NCBI GenBank assembly: GCA_964627445.1
Contig: CAZVJF010000004.1
Span: forward strand, 124,001 to 188,000
Source: Luteibaculum sp964627445
GTDB taxonomy: Bacteria; Bacteroidota; Bacteroidia; Flavobacteriales_D; Luteibaculaceae
Length of the DNA: 64,000 nucleotides
Reading direction: 5' to 3'
Every line of letters begins with the position of its first letter. The first letter of the stretch is position 1. The position numbers and the translations under genes were made by a program. The notes beneath the pieces were generated by a model. That model saw only the letters and a program-made list of their open reading frames with translations. It was not told the origin of the DNA and did no database searches. Positions 18,601 to 25,434 of the stretch are shown here, in pieces.

Positions 18601-19836
18601 AGAAAAGGCCACCACTTCGGGTTGGTTTATGGCAAACTGAAACAGGTTGTTGTGATCGTTGTCGGGCACCTCGCCTGGTGCTAAATCTTGCAGTACAAAG
18701 CTACCGTTGTATCCATCGGTGGCGTAGGCGGTATCTTCCCCTAGATCGGATAAGGCGATGATGTTACGGGTATCCTCGGGCGTATTGTTGTAGTTGGTAA
18801 TCCACACCTCTAAGCGGGTAATGTTTACCCCAGAATTTACGTTGGGCAAGCTGGCTAACGCCTTATCATATTGGTTTCTAAAAAAGTTAGAGAGGAAAAA
18901 GTGCTTGTTGGCCTCGTATTCATCGGCTTTAATCTCAAACTCCTGAGTTTGCGCACCTCCGCGCGTTTCTATTTCCGAGCGTTTACCCTTTTGCTGAGAA
19001 AAAACGGTGGTAGCGGTAAGCCGCCCAAATTGCAACTGGGTTTTTAATCCAAACAAACTCTGACTACCTGTAATGAGGCTGTTATTCAACGGCAAGGAAA
19101 CGTTTCCTGCTTCCAGCTTTTTAATAATGTCATCTTCCTCCCCGGCATAATCCAGCTTCATTTCGTTTTCGAAATCGAAGGTGGCCTCGGTGTTGTAGTT
19201 GGTTCCAAGCTTTAGCTTTTCTCCAATTTGCCCTACTACATTGAGGCGGATGCGCTGGTTAAACTCTGGAGTAATAATTCTACGTTGCCGCTCGGCCAGG
19301 GCGGGGTTTTCGGTGCGACTTACGTTGACACCAAAGTCAATCTCTAGCTGTCCTTGCGGACGAATATCAATGCGATTTCCACCAAAAATTCTATCGAAAC
19401 TCTCACTTTCTACCTCAAAACCAATGAGTGGTTTTTCTGCTCGCACATCACCATCCTCAGAGCTTAGGGCATCGGCCTCTTGTTTGGTGTTCCAGTATTC
19501 GCGTATGGACTTATCGAGATCGTAATTCAAGTACTCGGAAACTGTAAACGACTGGGGGTATCTTACGTATTTGTCGCCAATCTTCTTGTACACGGTATAG
19601 CGCCCCGTCTCCGGATCGTAGCGTACTTGCGTAGAAAAGTTATTCGGGGTGTTTAGGTTAAAGGCTGGGGTGTATTCATCATTAGACTGAAAGCCATCTT
19701 TGGGAGGAAAGGGTAGATCTACATCGGGGCTATCTACCTGTTGAATTAGAAAGGCATGGGCAGGTGTGTAGCACACCGCTCCAAAACATACCAAGAATAA
19801 TACTTTCAGGACTTCCTTTCTACCCAAACCCAACAC
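12679..19836 (-). CDS. sprA: SprA, outer-membrane translocon of the type IX secretion system
   Basis: 2385 aa, matching the very large SprA family. SprA is the outer-membrane channel of the T9SS, a single-chain barrel of 36 strands, needed for secretion and gliding in Flavobacterium. A GTG start gives a signal peptide (MLGLGRKEVLKVLFLVCFGAVCYTPAHA), then repeated beta-rich segments typical of the family. Examples are the early VNVSRTENPA and GEKLKLGTNYNTEATFDFEN stretches and an FIDDFEG-type piece (AYIDDFEGSQSTIDLRSI). The C-terminus ends in alternating aromatic residues (SIRFSFSP) like an outer-membrane barrel. The start is 3 nt after the ruvA stop. The order ruvA-sprA-gcvH is conserved in flavobacteria. 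Cargo candidates are nearby: the protease, the delta-60 protein and two more. Confidence 0.95.
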   Translation of the reverse strand: MLGLGRKEVLKVLFLVCFGAVCYTPAHAFLIQQVDSPDVDLPFPPKDGFQSNDEYTPAFNLNTPNNFSTQVRYDPETGRYTVYKKIGDKYVRYPQSFTVSEYLNYDLDKSIREYWNTKQEADALSSEDGDVRAEKPLIGFEVESESFDRIFGGNRIDIRPQGQLEIDFGVNVSRTENPALAERQRRIITPEFNQRIRLNVVGQIGEKLKLGTNYNTEATFDFENEMKLDYAGEEDDIIKKLEAGNVSLPLNNSLITGSQSLFGLKTQLQFGRLTATTVFSQQKGKRSEIETRGGAQTQEFEIKADEYEANKHFFLSNFFRNQYDKALASLPNVNSGVNITRLEVWITNYNNTPEDTRNIIALSDLGEDTAYATDGYNGSFVLQDLAPGEVPDNDHNNLFQFAINQPEVVAFSNASPVLEQAGLRSAVHFEKVESMRKLKPTDYNLNPRLGFISLNSQPLNNDEVLAVAFEYTLNGETYQVGQFSTDGVTPPNALVTKLIKPTILNPRLPLWDLMMKNVYSINAYQVNQEDFILNALYNSPELGVNLNYIPVSGVEESPLIEVIGLDRLDAVGAANPDGVFDFVDGADTKGGTINARNGRIYLTSVEPFGDFLRRQLNAAGADPAEIDRVVFEELYDSTVIAAQQIPERNRFSLAGSYKSASGAEISLNALNVPEGSVVVSAGGVVLQENVDYTVDYNLGRVTIINQGLLESQTPIKVSLESNSLFSIQQKTLIGGRFDYRVNKDFNIGATIMNLSERPITQKVNFGDEPINNTIFGFDVAYQKEAPFLTKLVDNIPFISTKEKSNISFNGEFAQLVPGYSKAIGEGGNAYIDDFEGSQSTIDLRSITGWTLASTPQGQPGLFPEGSLTNDLAYGYNRALLAWHVVDPLFYRNNNLTPDNIDEDIQSNHFQRQVLEQEVFPNRQLAPQTPANIAVFDLNYFPNERGPYNYTRELNPDGSLQNPRQRWAGIMKRITTSNFEQNNVEFIQFWLMDPFNQDSENQTGGDLYFNLGNISEDILKDSRKSFENGLPKNASDLDAQLDTTVWGLVPEKQSIVNAFDNSDGSTVTQDLGFDGLPDEGEQGFFQDYLNDLQGVLDPAVYAELAADPANDNYHYYRGTDYDQQELDIIQRYKRYNMVQGNSPTTEDSPESYPTSATAVPSNEDVNLDNNLSESESYFQYRVSIRPEDMVVGQNYITNVVEAVPELPNGDEKPVKWYQFKVPVRNPDQAINGIQDLRAIRFIRMFMKDWEQQGNLRFARLELVRGEWRKYESDLLEENAPIPATTSNLDIAAVNIEENSQRTPVNYVLPPGIVREQDASTTNLRELNEQSLVLNANSLNDGEARAGFKNTSFDVRQYEKIQMYVHAENVIENQNIPLEYGDVTVFVRMGSDFEDNYYEYEIPVTPTDISNGTVSDPQLVWPEANNMIIEFQELVNAKISRNSSGTPSNQPFFVDKPNARITVKGNPVLSEVTTLMIGVRNPLAERNQWTQDDGRIRNVEVWVNELRLTDFTNKGGWAAVGRLSADLADFGTVAAAGNYSTPGFGSIEKKVNERQQETRKGYDTQMNLQLGKFFSEESGIKVPMFVSYSKEIVDPRYDALSPDVEVSQLRGEQREKALEVSRALTERRSINFTGVRKERTDSEEKPKFTDIENFSLTYGYNETKFQDVNVATRLNKTYRGGITYGFANQPKNVKPFKDIKWFQSGKYLAPIRDFNLFLGPRNIGFSTTVNRSYTEQQLRGNIENENFLDPKATYTKTFAWDRVYDVKYDITRSLKFTYNANNQAVIGEPAGRVDNEFEDEYEVFKDSVLASVKKGGETTHFTQTGVLNYNVPLSKIPALDWLDANLSYNGSYDWQRAPFSQDTLGNTIQNSNTQSINGQATFSKLYNKIKPLKELIAKKNKARRSRRRSSSTRGGAVQKGLRTLSGGDSTQTKKEKNPNSLSFGESILSLLMAPKSANLTYSKNQGMLLPGYGRKSNIIGMDPGFNAPGLGFVFGEQNERFPFEAAEAGWLVREPDLFQPYTTTFNENFNLRLNLEPIKDFRMDMTWQRDFTVSTSSFFRFVEETGQWENQSPTENGSISFSINAIRTAFTADDPDNFTNPLFDDLLANRSTISSRLIDETGQNGFGQESQDVLIPAFLAAYTGKDAASIETDIFKTPSAPNWNIAYTGLNKLKVFQKLFRSVSINHTYKASGRASYSNNVAVTEAIRRGEPRPTDPDGNFLPENQINTVGFQESMSPLIGVNISWKNSLSTKLSLNKDRQASLSLSNQQITEVKSTGLDIGLGYRFRDVKFPIKLGKKEVRSDLNVNSQITIAKNVTVIRKINEQVNDPTDGRLTISIRTNADYIVNSKITLRAFYERNVTKPVLSIPFPTFNTRAGISIRFSFSP

Positions 19837-19839
19837 CTG

Positions 19840-20415
19840 CTAATACAATAATTTTAAGGCTGCTTTAATGGCAGTCTCTACGGATGCAGGGTTTTCCACT
19901 GCCACCTTATCCAATGCTTTTTGCGCCTTATTTTTATCAAATCCCAGCACCAACAAGCCCGATAACGCTTCATTTAATAAAGTATTGCTTGGAGCACTTA
20001 CTAAAGTTACATCCACGTCCTTAAACTTATCTTTGAGCTCTAACACGATGCGCTCGGACGACTTGGCTCCTATACCTTTAATTTTCTTAAATGTGGCTGC
20101 GTCTTCGGACGTTGCGGCTACCTTAATTTCTTGGGCCGACAAAGATGACAAAATTAAACGAGCTGTTGCCGCACCTACCCCCGAAATACCAATGAGTAGA
20201 CGAAACATATCCAGCTCTTCCAACGAAGAAAAACCGTAGAGCAAATGGGCATCCTCCCGGATAATTTGGTGGGTAAATATGCGGTATTTACCACTAGCGG
20301 GGATGTCCTCGAAAGTTCGCAGTGAAATATGTATCCAATACCCTACCCCATTGACTTCCAATACCAAATGGGTGGGTGTTTTTTCTTCGATGTTACCTTG
20401 TAAAAAGTGAATCAT
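19840..20415 (-). CDS. ruvA: Holliday junction branch migration protein RuvA
   Basis: 191 aa. RuvA tetramers hold the four-way junction while RuvB drives branch migration. The N-terminal OB domain (MIHFLQGNIEEKTPTHLVLEVNGVGYWIHIS read in pieces) leads to helix-hairpin-helix segments (LIGISGVGAATARLILS and IKGIGAKSSERIVLELKDK), and the C-terminal domain III (LLVLGFDKNKAQKAL) binds RuvB. The start ATG overlaps the maeB stop by 4 nt. ruvB lies 11 kb away in another operon. Confidence 0.96.
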   Translation of the reverse strand: MIHFLQGNIEEKTPTHLVLEVNGVGYWIHISLRTFEDIPASGKYRIFTHQIIREDAHLLYGFSSLEELDMFRLLIGISGVGAATARLILSSLSAQEIKVAATSEDAATFKKIKGIGAKSSERIVLELKDKFKDVDVTLVSAPSNTLLNEALSGLLVLGFDKNKAQKALDKVAVENPASVETAIKAALKLLY

Positions 20416-22703
20416 TGCGCTACCGGTTGAGGGTTCTTACGAGTTTCGTGGTCTAATACAGCTATAGCCACCATATTGATGATTTCCTTTACGGAGCAAC
20501 CCAGAGTAAGGATGTGGAACGGCTTCTTCATACCCATGAGAACGGGCCCCATGGTTTCTATCCCCCCCATTTCTCCGAGCAACTTGTAGGCAATGTTTCC
20601 TGCCGAAAGATTGGGGAAAATAAGGGTGTTGGTGCGCTGATCCATAAGCTTCGAAAAAGGGAATTTCTCGCCCATCAACTCATTGTTAATGGCAAAGTTG
20701 GCTTGGATATCCCCGTCTATGATAAGGTCGGGATAATCGCGTTGAAGAATGGCCGTAGCTTGTTTCATCTTTTGAGCATCGGCACCGCTGGCCGAACCAA
20801 AGTTGCTATACGACAACATGGCTACCCGGGGCTCAATACCAAACTTGCGCACCGTTTTGGCAGTAAGCAGTGTTATTTCTACCAACTCTTCTACGGTTGG
20901 ATTGAGGTTTACTGTAGTATCGGCAAAAAAGAAGGGGCGATTTTTGGTAAGCATCACGTACATCCCTGCAACGCGGTTTACACCCGGCTCCGTGCCTACC
21001 GATTGCAGCGCAGGACGCAATACCTCGCCATAGGAACGGGTAATTCCACTCAAAAAGGCATCGGCCATTTGGGTCTCCACCATCATGGAGCCAAAGTAAT
21101 TGCGCTCCTTCATAAACTTATTAGCCTCCCATAGCGTAACGCCTTTTCGCTGGCGTTTCTCAAAGAATATTTGCCCAAACTTGGCCCGTAATTCTGCCTG
21201 CGCATCGCTGCGCGGATCCATAATTTCACATCCCGACAAATCGAGCTGGTGCTCTTTGCGCAAGCGCTCAATTTCCTCCGCGTTACCCAAGAGAATAGGT
21301 TTCGCCAGCTTATCCTCCCAAGCAATTTGGGCAGCTTTAAGAATGTAGTAGTTGTCTGCCTCGGCAAAAACCACGCGCTTGGGTTCGCTTTGCTTTACTA
21401 CCTCAAAAATATTTCGGGTAAAGCGCTTTTCTAAGCCCAAACGGGCCTTAAGACTGGTTTTGTACTCCGTCCAATCCGTTATTTCTTTTCGGGCAACACC
21501 GCTTTCTATAGCGGCTTTGGCCACTGCCATAGACACCTCGGTAATCAAGCGCGGGTCGAGTGGTTTCGGAATAATATTTTCCCTACCAAAGGTGAGATTC
21601 TTAAGACCATAAGCACGGCTTACTTCCTCAGGCACCGTCTTTTTAGCAAGCGATGCCAGGGCTTTTACGGCAGCGAGCTTCATTTCTTCATTGATCTCGG
21701 TAGCACGCACATCTAATGCTCCGCGAAATATGTAAGGGAAACCCAAAACGTTGTTCACCTGGTTGGGATGATCCGATCGACCTGTGGCCATAATAACATC
21801 ATCACGCGTTTCCATGGCCACATCGTAAGGTATTTCGGGATCAGGATTGGCACAAGCGAACACAATGGGGTTAGCTGCCATGCTATTTAGCATTTCTGCC
21901 GATACGATGTTTCCTATACTCAACCCCAAAAACACATCGGCATCTTCCATAGCGTGCGCCAAGTCTCGGTACTGTGTTTCTATGGCAAATTCTTGTTTGC
22001 GTGGATCGAGATCGTCTCTCCCGGTGTGGATTACCCCTTTAGAGTCGAACATAGCAATATGCTGCTCTTGCACGCCCAGCGCTACGTACAGGCGCGCGCA
22101 AGAGATGGCTGCTGCCCCTGCACCCGAAATTACTACCCGTACATCCTGGATGTTTTTGTTGGCCAATTCCAGCGCATTCAACAAGGCGGCTGCAGAGATA
22201 ATGGCAGTACCGTGCTGGTCATCATGCATCACCGGAATGTTCAATTCCTTTTTTAGGCGCTGCTCTATTTCGAAAGCTTCTGGTGCTTTAATATCCTCGA
22301 GGTTTATACCTCCAAAAGTGGGAGCTAATGCCTTTACGGTATCTACAAAACGATCGGGATCGCTGGCATCCAGCTCAATGTCAAAAACATCGATATCGGA
22401 AAACACTTTAAACAGAAGTCCTTTCCCTTCCATTACGGGTTTGGATGCTTCGGGACCAATATCTCCCAGGCCCAATACCGCTGTACCATTAGAGATTACC
22501 GCTACTAAATTTCCCTTGCCCGTGTAGTCGTAGACCTTCTCGGTATTCTCGTGGATTTCTTTACAGGGTTCAGCTACTCCAGGCGAATATGCCAGGGCCA
22601 AATCATGTTGTGTACTGTAAGGCTTGGTGGGAACCACTTCTATTTTTCCCGGTTTGCCTTTACTGTGATAATCCAATGCTTCTTGCCGCCTTCCTTTCGC
22701 CAT
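20412..22703 (-). CDS. maeB: NADP-dependent malic enzyme with C-terminal phosphotransacetylase-like domain
   Basis: 763 aa from the ATG at 22701-22703 (MAKGRRQEALDYHSKG). Decarboxylates malate to pyruvate and makes NADPH. The first 420 residues carry the malic enzyme core (AYSPGVAEPCKEI, NGTAVLGLGDIGPEASKPVM, then the nucleotide site VVISGAGAAAISCARL). The rest is a phosphotransacetylase-like domain, as in MaeB, where it acts in regulation rather than catalysis. A longer frame of 12 codons exists, but the promoter box at 22722-22729 lies inside it, which supports the chosen start. First gene of the maeB-ruvA-sprA-gcvH-vanZ run. Confidence 0.95.
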   Translation of the reverse strand: MAKGRRQEALDYHSKGKPGKIEVVPTKPYSTQHDLALAYSPGVAEPCKEIHENTEKVYDYTGKGNLVAVISNGTAVLGLGDIGPEASKPVMEGKGLLFKVFSDIDVFDIELDASDPDRFVDTVKALAPTFGGINLEDIKAPEAFEIEQRLKKELNIPVMHDDQHGTAIISAAALLNALELANKNIQDVRVVISGAGAAAISCARLYVALGVQEQHIAMFDSKGVIHTGRDDLDPRKQEFAIETQYRDLAHAMEDADVFLGLSIGNIVSAEMLNSMAANPIVFACANPDPEIPYDVAMETRDDVIMATGRSDHPNQVNNVLGFPYIFRGALDVRATEINEEMKLAAVKALASLAKKTVPEEVSRAYGLKNLTFGRENIIPKPLDPRLITEVSMAVAKAAIESGVARKEITDWTEYKTSLKARLGLEKRFTRNIFEVVKQSEPKRVVFAEADNYYILKAAQIAWEDKLAKPILLGNAEEIERLRKEHQLDLSGCEIMDPRSDAQAELRAKFGQIFFEKRQRKGVTLWEANKFMKERNYFGSMMVETQMADAFLSGITRSYGEVLRPALQSVGTEPGVNRVAGMYVMLTKNRPFFFADTTVNLNPTVEELVEITLLTAKTVRKFGIEPRVAMLSYSNFGSASGADAQKMKQATAILQRDYPDLIIDGDIQANFAINNELMGEKFPFSKLMDQRTNTLIFPNLSAGNIAYKLLGEMGGIETMGPVLMGMKKPFHILTLGCSVKEIINMVAIAVLDHETRKNPQPVAQ

Positions 22704-22721
22704 AAAATTATCTTTGAGCGG

Positions 22722-22729
22722 CAAAGGTA
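22722..22729 (-). promoter_or_regulatory. -7 promoter box for maeB-ruvA-sprA
   Basis: TACCTTTG on the minus strand is a perfect TAnnTTTG match, 18 nt before the maeB ATG. A TTG lies 24 nt upstream of it. Confidence 0.6.
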
Positions 22730-22775
22730 GTAGAAGCACTCTACCTAGGAACGCAATTGTAAATCCCTTTTTTGG

Positions 22776-23471
22776 ATGACAAAGAAAAAACTTGTGGTGC
22801 TTACCGGTGCCGGGGTTAGCGCAGAGAGCGGGTTAAAAACTTTCAGAGACGGTGATGGTCTCTGGGAAAACCACAGCGTGTACGATGTAGCCACGCCCGA
22901 AGCTTGGGCTAAGGACCCAAAATTGGTTCTGGAGTTTTATGCTGCGCGCTGGAAACAAGTCACCGCTGCACAGCCCAATGCATGCCATGACAAGCTAGCT
23001 GCACTCGAAAACCATTTTGAGGTACATATTATTACCCAAAACATTGACGATTTGCACGAGCGAGCAGGGAGCACACAAATTTTGCACCTTCACGGAGAAA
23101 TTACAAAAGTACAATCGGCACGGAATGCAGATTTAATTTACAAGCTAGAAAATAGCGAGCGCTATATTGCGTTAGGAGATCAGAATGCAGAAGGCCACCA
23201 ACTAAGACCCCACGTAGTGTGGTTTGGAGAGCCTGTTCCTGCCATGTACGAAGCCATGCAAATAGCACAACAAGCAGATATCCTCGTTATTATTGGAACT
23301 TCCTTACAAGTGTACCCTGCCGCTAGTTTGTATGAGTACATAGACGCTGCGGTACCCATATATGTATTAGACCCTGGCGCTGTAGCACTGAACACGCCCA
23401 ATCCCCTTACCATTATTAGAAAAACAGCCACCGCTGGTATTGACGAACTAATAGCACAACTACCTTCATGA
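22776..23471 (+). CDS. cobB: Sir2-family NAD-dependent protein deacylase, zinc-less
   Basis: 231 aa. Removes acyl groups from lysines using NAD+. The NAD site GAGVSAESGLKTFRD is at residues 11-25, TQNIDDLHERAGS at 87-99, and the catalytic His106 is in LHLHGEI. Tyr55 and Arg58 form the YxxR motif that marks class III sirtuins, which favour succinyl and malonyl groups. The four zinc cysteines are absent: the protein has a single cysteine (Cys70), and the usual zinc loop is replaced by QSARNADLIYKLENSERYI. Zinc-less sirtuins are known in bacteria. It is divergent from maeB, and its stop overlaps the next gene's ATG. Confidence 0.92.
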   Translation: MTKKKLVVLTGAGVSAESGLKTFRDGDGLWENHSVYDVATPEAWAKDPKLVLEFYAARWKQVTAAQPNACHDKLAALENHFEVHIITQNIDDLHERAGSTQILHLHGEITKVQSARNADLIYKLENSERYIALGDQNAEGHQLRPHVVWFGEPVPAMYEAMQIAQQADILVIIGTSLQVYPAASLYEYIDAAVPIYVLDPGAVALNTPNPLTIIRKTATAGIDELIAQLPS

Positions 23472-24085
23472 AAATTTGGATTCCCTTAGTTATTGGTATT
23501 ATTCTAAGCGCCAATTCGGCCTGGGCGCAGCGCAGGGCCTTTACTCCCGAAGTAGAATTCGGCATTACGGCTTCACAAGTTCATGGAGATTCGTATGGGG
23601 GCTACGATAAGTTTGGTGCAGTAGCTTCCTTCGGGGTTATGCGGCAAAACCGAAACCGCTTCACCTATGGCATAGGAATTCAATTTGCCAATAAAGGAAG
23701 CGCCAAAAGAGCGGATACCGATAACGGTGATTTTACCACCTACACCATGAATTTATGGTACGCAGAAGTCCCATTTAAATTAATCTACAAGGCAGGAAAA
23801 TTCACGTTTAACGCGGGTTTAAGCGCAGGCACCTTGGTGTACAATAAAGAAAAAGATGTAAATGGCGAGCTGCAGTTTCAACCTGATTTTAACAGATTTG
23901 AACTGGGAGCATTTGGCGGAATTCGCTATCTTGTGAAACCAACGTTCTTTGTAGATCTTAGTATTGGAAATTCTATCACGCCCATACGACAAGTAGGTGA
24001 AGGCGAACGGACGACCCACTTACAACCCGGAGGTCAGGTAAACGCCTGGATCTTCACTAAAGTTGGCTTTCGCTTATTCTCGTAA
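23468..24085 (+). CDS. Outer-membrane beta-barrel protein
   Basis: 205 aa. A signal peptide (MKIWIPLVIGIILSANSAWAQ) is followed by alternating beta-strand sequence (EFGITASQVHGDSYGGYDK, FTYGIGIQFANKGSAKR, FTFNAGLSAGTLVYNK) ending in an aromatic strand (FTKVGFRLFS). This is the pattern of small PorT/OmpW-like barrels of Bacteroidota. Its ATG overlaps the sirtuin stop by 4 nt. No specific function can be assigned. Confidence 0.8.
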   Translation: MKIWIPLVIGIILSANSAWAQRRAFTPEVEFGITASQVHGDSYGGYDKFGAVASFGVMRQNRNRFTYGIGIQFANKGSAKRADTDNGDFTTYTMNLWYAEVPFKLIYKAGKFTFNAGLSAGTLVYNKEKDVNGELQFQPDFNRFELGAFGGIRYLVKPTFFVDLSIGNSITPIRQVGEGERTTHLQPGGQVNAWIFTKVGFRLFS

Positions 24086-24124
24086 GGCATGAAGACACCA
24101 TAAAAACCTAAACTGTTTTAAACC

Positions 24125-24319
24125 ATGTTAGAGTTCACTAAAAAAGTGTTGCAAAAGGTAAGTTTCGATCCCCGCCTATTCGAAAAAGAACTTCGAAAGG
24201 GCATCCGAAACTTACAAAGCACCCGGGAAATACAACACTTACGGCAGTGGTGTTTGGAGCGCTTTTCCAAGCAATACTCGCTCATTATTGACAACTGTTT
24301 TAACGCCAGTTATGCGTAA
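24125..24319 (+). CDS. Small conserved-looking protein of unknown function
   Basis: 64 aa, basic and probably all-helical (MLEFTKKVLQKVSFDPRLF ...), with no signal peptide or membrane segment. Short proteins with the opening EFTKKVLQKVSFD are, as far as I recall, common in Bacteroidota without a known function. It follows the outer-membrane gene by 39 nt on the same strand and is followed at once by a strong terminator. This arrangement and the absence of competing frames support it as a real gene. Confidence 0.7.
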   Translation: MLEFTKKVLQKVSFDPRLFEKELRKGIRNLQSTREIQHLRQWCLERFSKQYSLIIDNCFNASYA

Positions 24320-24320
24320 A

Positions 24321-24360
24321 CAAAAAAGCCCCGATCGGAATTCCGATCGGGGCTTTTTTG
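24321..24360. terminator. Perfect 40-nt palindrome, bidirectional terminator
   Basis: CAAAAAAGCCCCGATCGGAA and its exact reverse complement meet with no loop bases between them. GC-rich arms are flanked by A6 and T6, so it should terminate both the plus-strand sirtuin operon and the minus-strand secreted protein gene that converge here. Confidence 0.93.
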
Positions 24361-24382
24361 TTGGAGTATATCCTATATCGCT

Positions 24383-25090
24383 TTAGTAAACACTCAGCTT
24401 CTGAACCGCTACTACATTCTCGTTTGCGTCCTTTAAACTCACAATATGTATTCCATTGCTTAGATTTCCTGCTGGAACTAGCACCACGCCATTTCCAAGC
24501 TGTACCGCAGTGCTCTGTACCACTTTACCTGTAATGTCTCTTATTTCTACCGATCCGTTTCCAGTGAGGTTGGCATAACCTAACGTGATGGCTTCCTTCT
24601 CTGCGCTGTAAAATGCAGTAAGGTTAACCTCGCGATCCATTTCCTGAATCGATGTTTGCTCTGCAGCAGCAAAGGTGATGGTAAGGCATATCGGCTCAGC
24701 ATTAGCATCGTTTTCATCGGTAAAGCAGTAGCGTATTTCTGAGTTTCCTTCGTTACCTTTTGGCTCGTAGTAGGCCTTAAATGTGCTATCCATTCCACCA
24801 GGCCCTATTTGTTGTGAATTGGTGCTTGCATCGGTGCTTGCTGGATAGCAGTTTACACCGAAGCAAAAGTAATTGGATGTACCTAAAACCGTGGATATTT
24901 CTTCGCGTTGAACGGCAACGGAACAATCCTCAGAGTTAGACTCATTTGTAATGTAAACCGTTAAAGAAGCATCGAAATCAGAGGGTAACAGGGTAACTAC
25001 CACTTCCCCTTCTTTATCTAAAGCCATCTGTGCTTGCGCCACACTAAAAAAGCTAAGTGCTAACAAGCCTAAGAGTATTTTTCTAACCAT
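24383..25090 (-). CDS. Secreted protein with T9SS-type C-terminal sorting domain
   Basis: 235 aa. Signal peptide MVRKILLGLLALSFFSVAQAQ, a beta-sandwich middle with several cysteines (DCSV, YFCFGVNCYP, RYCFTDENDA), and an 80-residue end (NLTAFYSAEKEAITLGYANL ... LSNGIHIVSLKDANENVVAVQKL in two pieces) typical of the T9SS type A sorting domain. The middle resembles small immunoglobulin-like modules in T9SS cargo; function is unknown. The TACTTTTG box upstream should be its promoter. Confidence 0.82.
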   Translation of the reverse strand: MVRKILLGLLALSFFSVAQAQMALDKEGEVVVTLLPSDFDASLTVYITNESNSEDCSVAVQREEISTVLGTSNYFCFGVNCYPASTDASTNSQQIGPGGMDSTFKAYYEPKGNEGNSEIRYCFTDENDANAEPICLTITFAAAEQTSIQEMDREVNLTAFYSAEKEAITLGYANLTGNGSVEIRDITGKVVQSTAVQLGNGVVLVPAGNLSNGIHIVSLKDANENVVAVQKLSVY

Positions 25091-25434
25091 ACAGTTAATT
25101 TTTAGACAAAAGTACAGGAATTCTTGATGAAGTTATCTAAAACAGCGATGTTTTACTCTCCTATAAAACCAGTCGAGTATTCAATTTTGGGTCAAAGAAT
25201 TTCCTACGGTTTTCCGCTTAACAAATTTTCGCATTCATACGCCTGCATCCTTTGATATACATAGGGATAGCTAACCCAAGGCCATGATTTAAACAATATT
25301 GTTTTGCTGTTAAACTTTATAGGTATGGGGTACTTAGGCTGTAATGAAAAGCCAATCCTTTTTTAATAATAGTTTGGTGTCGTATTGATAAAGCCTTTGA
25401 CATACCGCACATTTACCACACAAAACAAAACAGC
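25091..25434. other. Divergent intergenic region (344 bp)
   Basis: AT-rich spacer between two divergent secreted-protein genes. It holds the minus-strand promoter box at 25107-25114 and a 14-bp perfect palindrome AAACAATATTGTTT at 25291-25304 that could be an operator. I found no perfect TAnnTTTG box for the plus-strand gene and no coding sequence. Confidence 0.6.
25107..25114 (-). promoter_or_regulatory. -7 promoter box for the secreted protein gene
   Basis: TACTTTTG on the minus strand, a perfect TAnnTTTG match 17 nt before the ATG at 25088-25090. No clear TTG upstream. Confidence 0.55.

Noticed and set aside
25291..25304. Promoter for the T9SS-Omp28 gene at the AAACAATATTGTTT palindrome
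   Set aside because: The site has no TAnnTTTG box and is 130 nt from the ATG; I list it only as a possible operator within the spacer.
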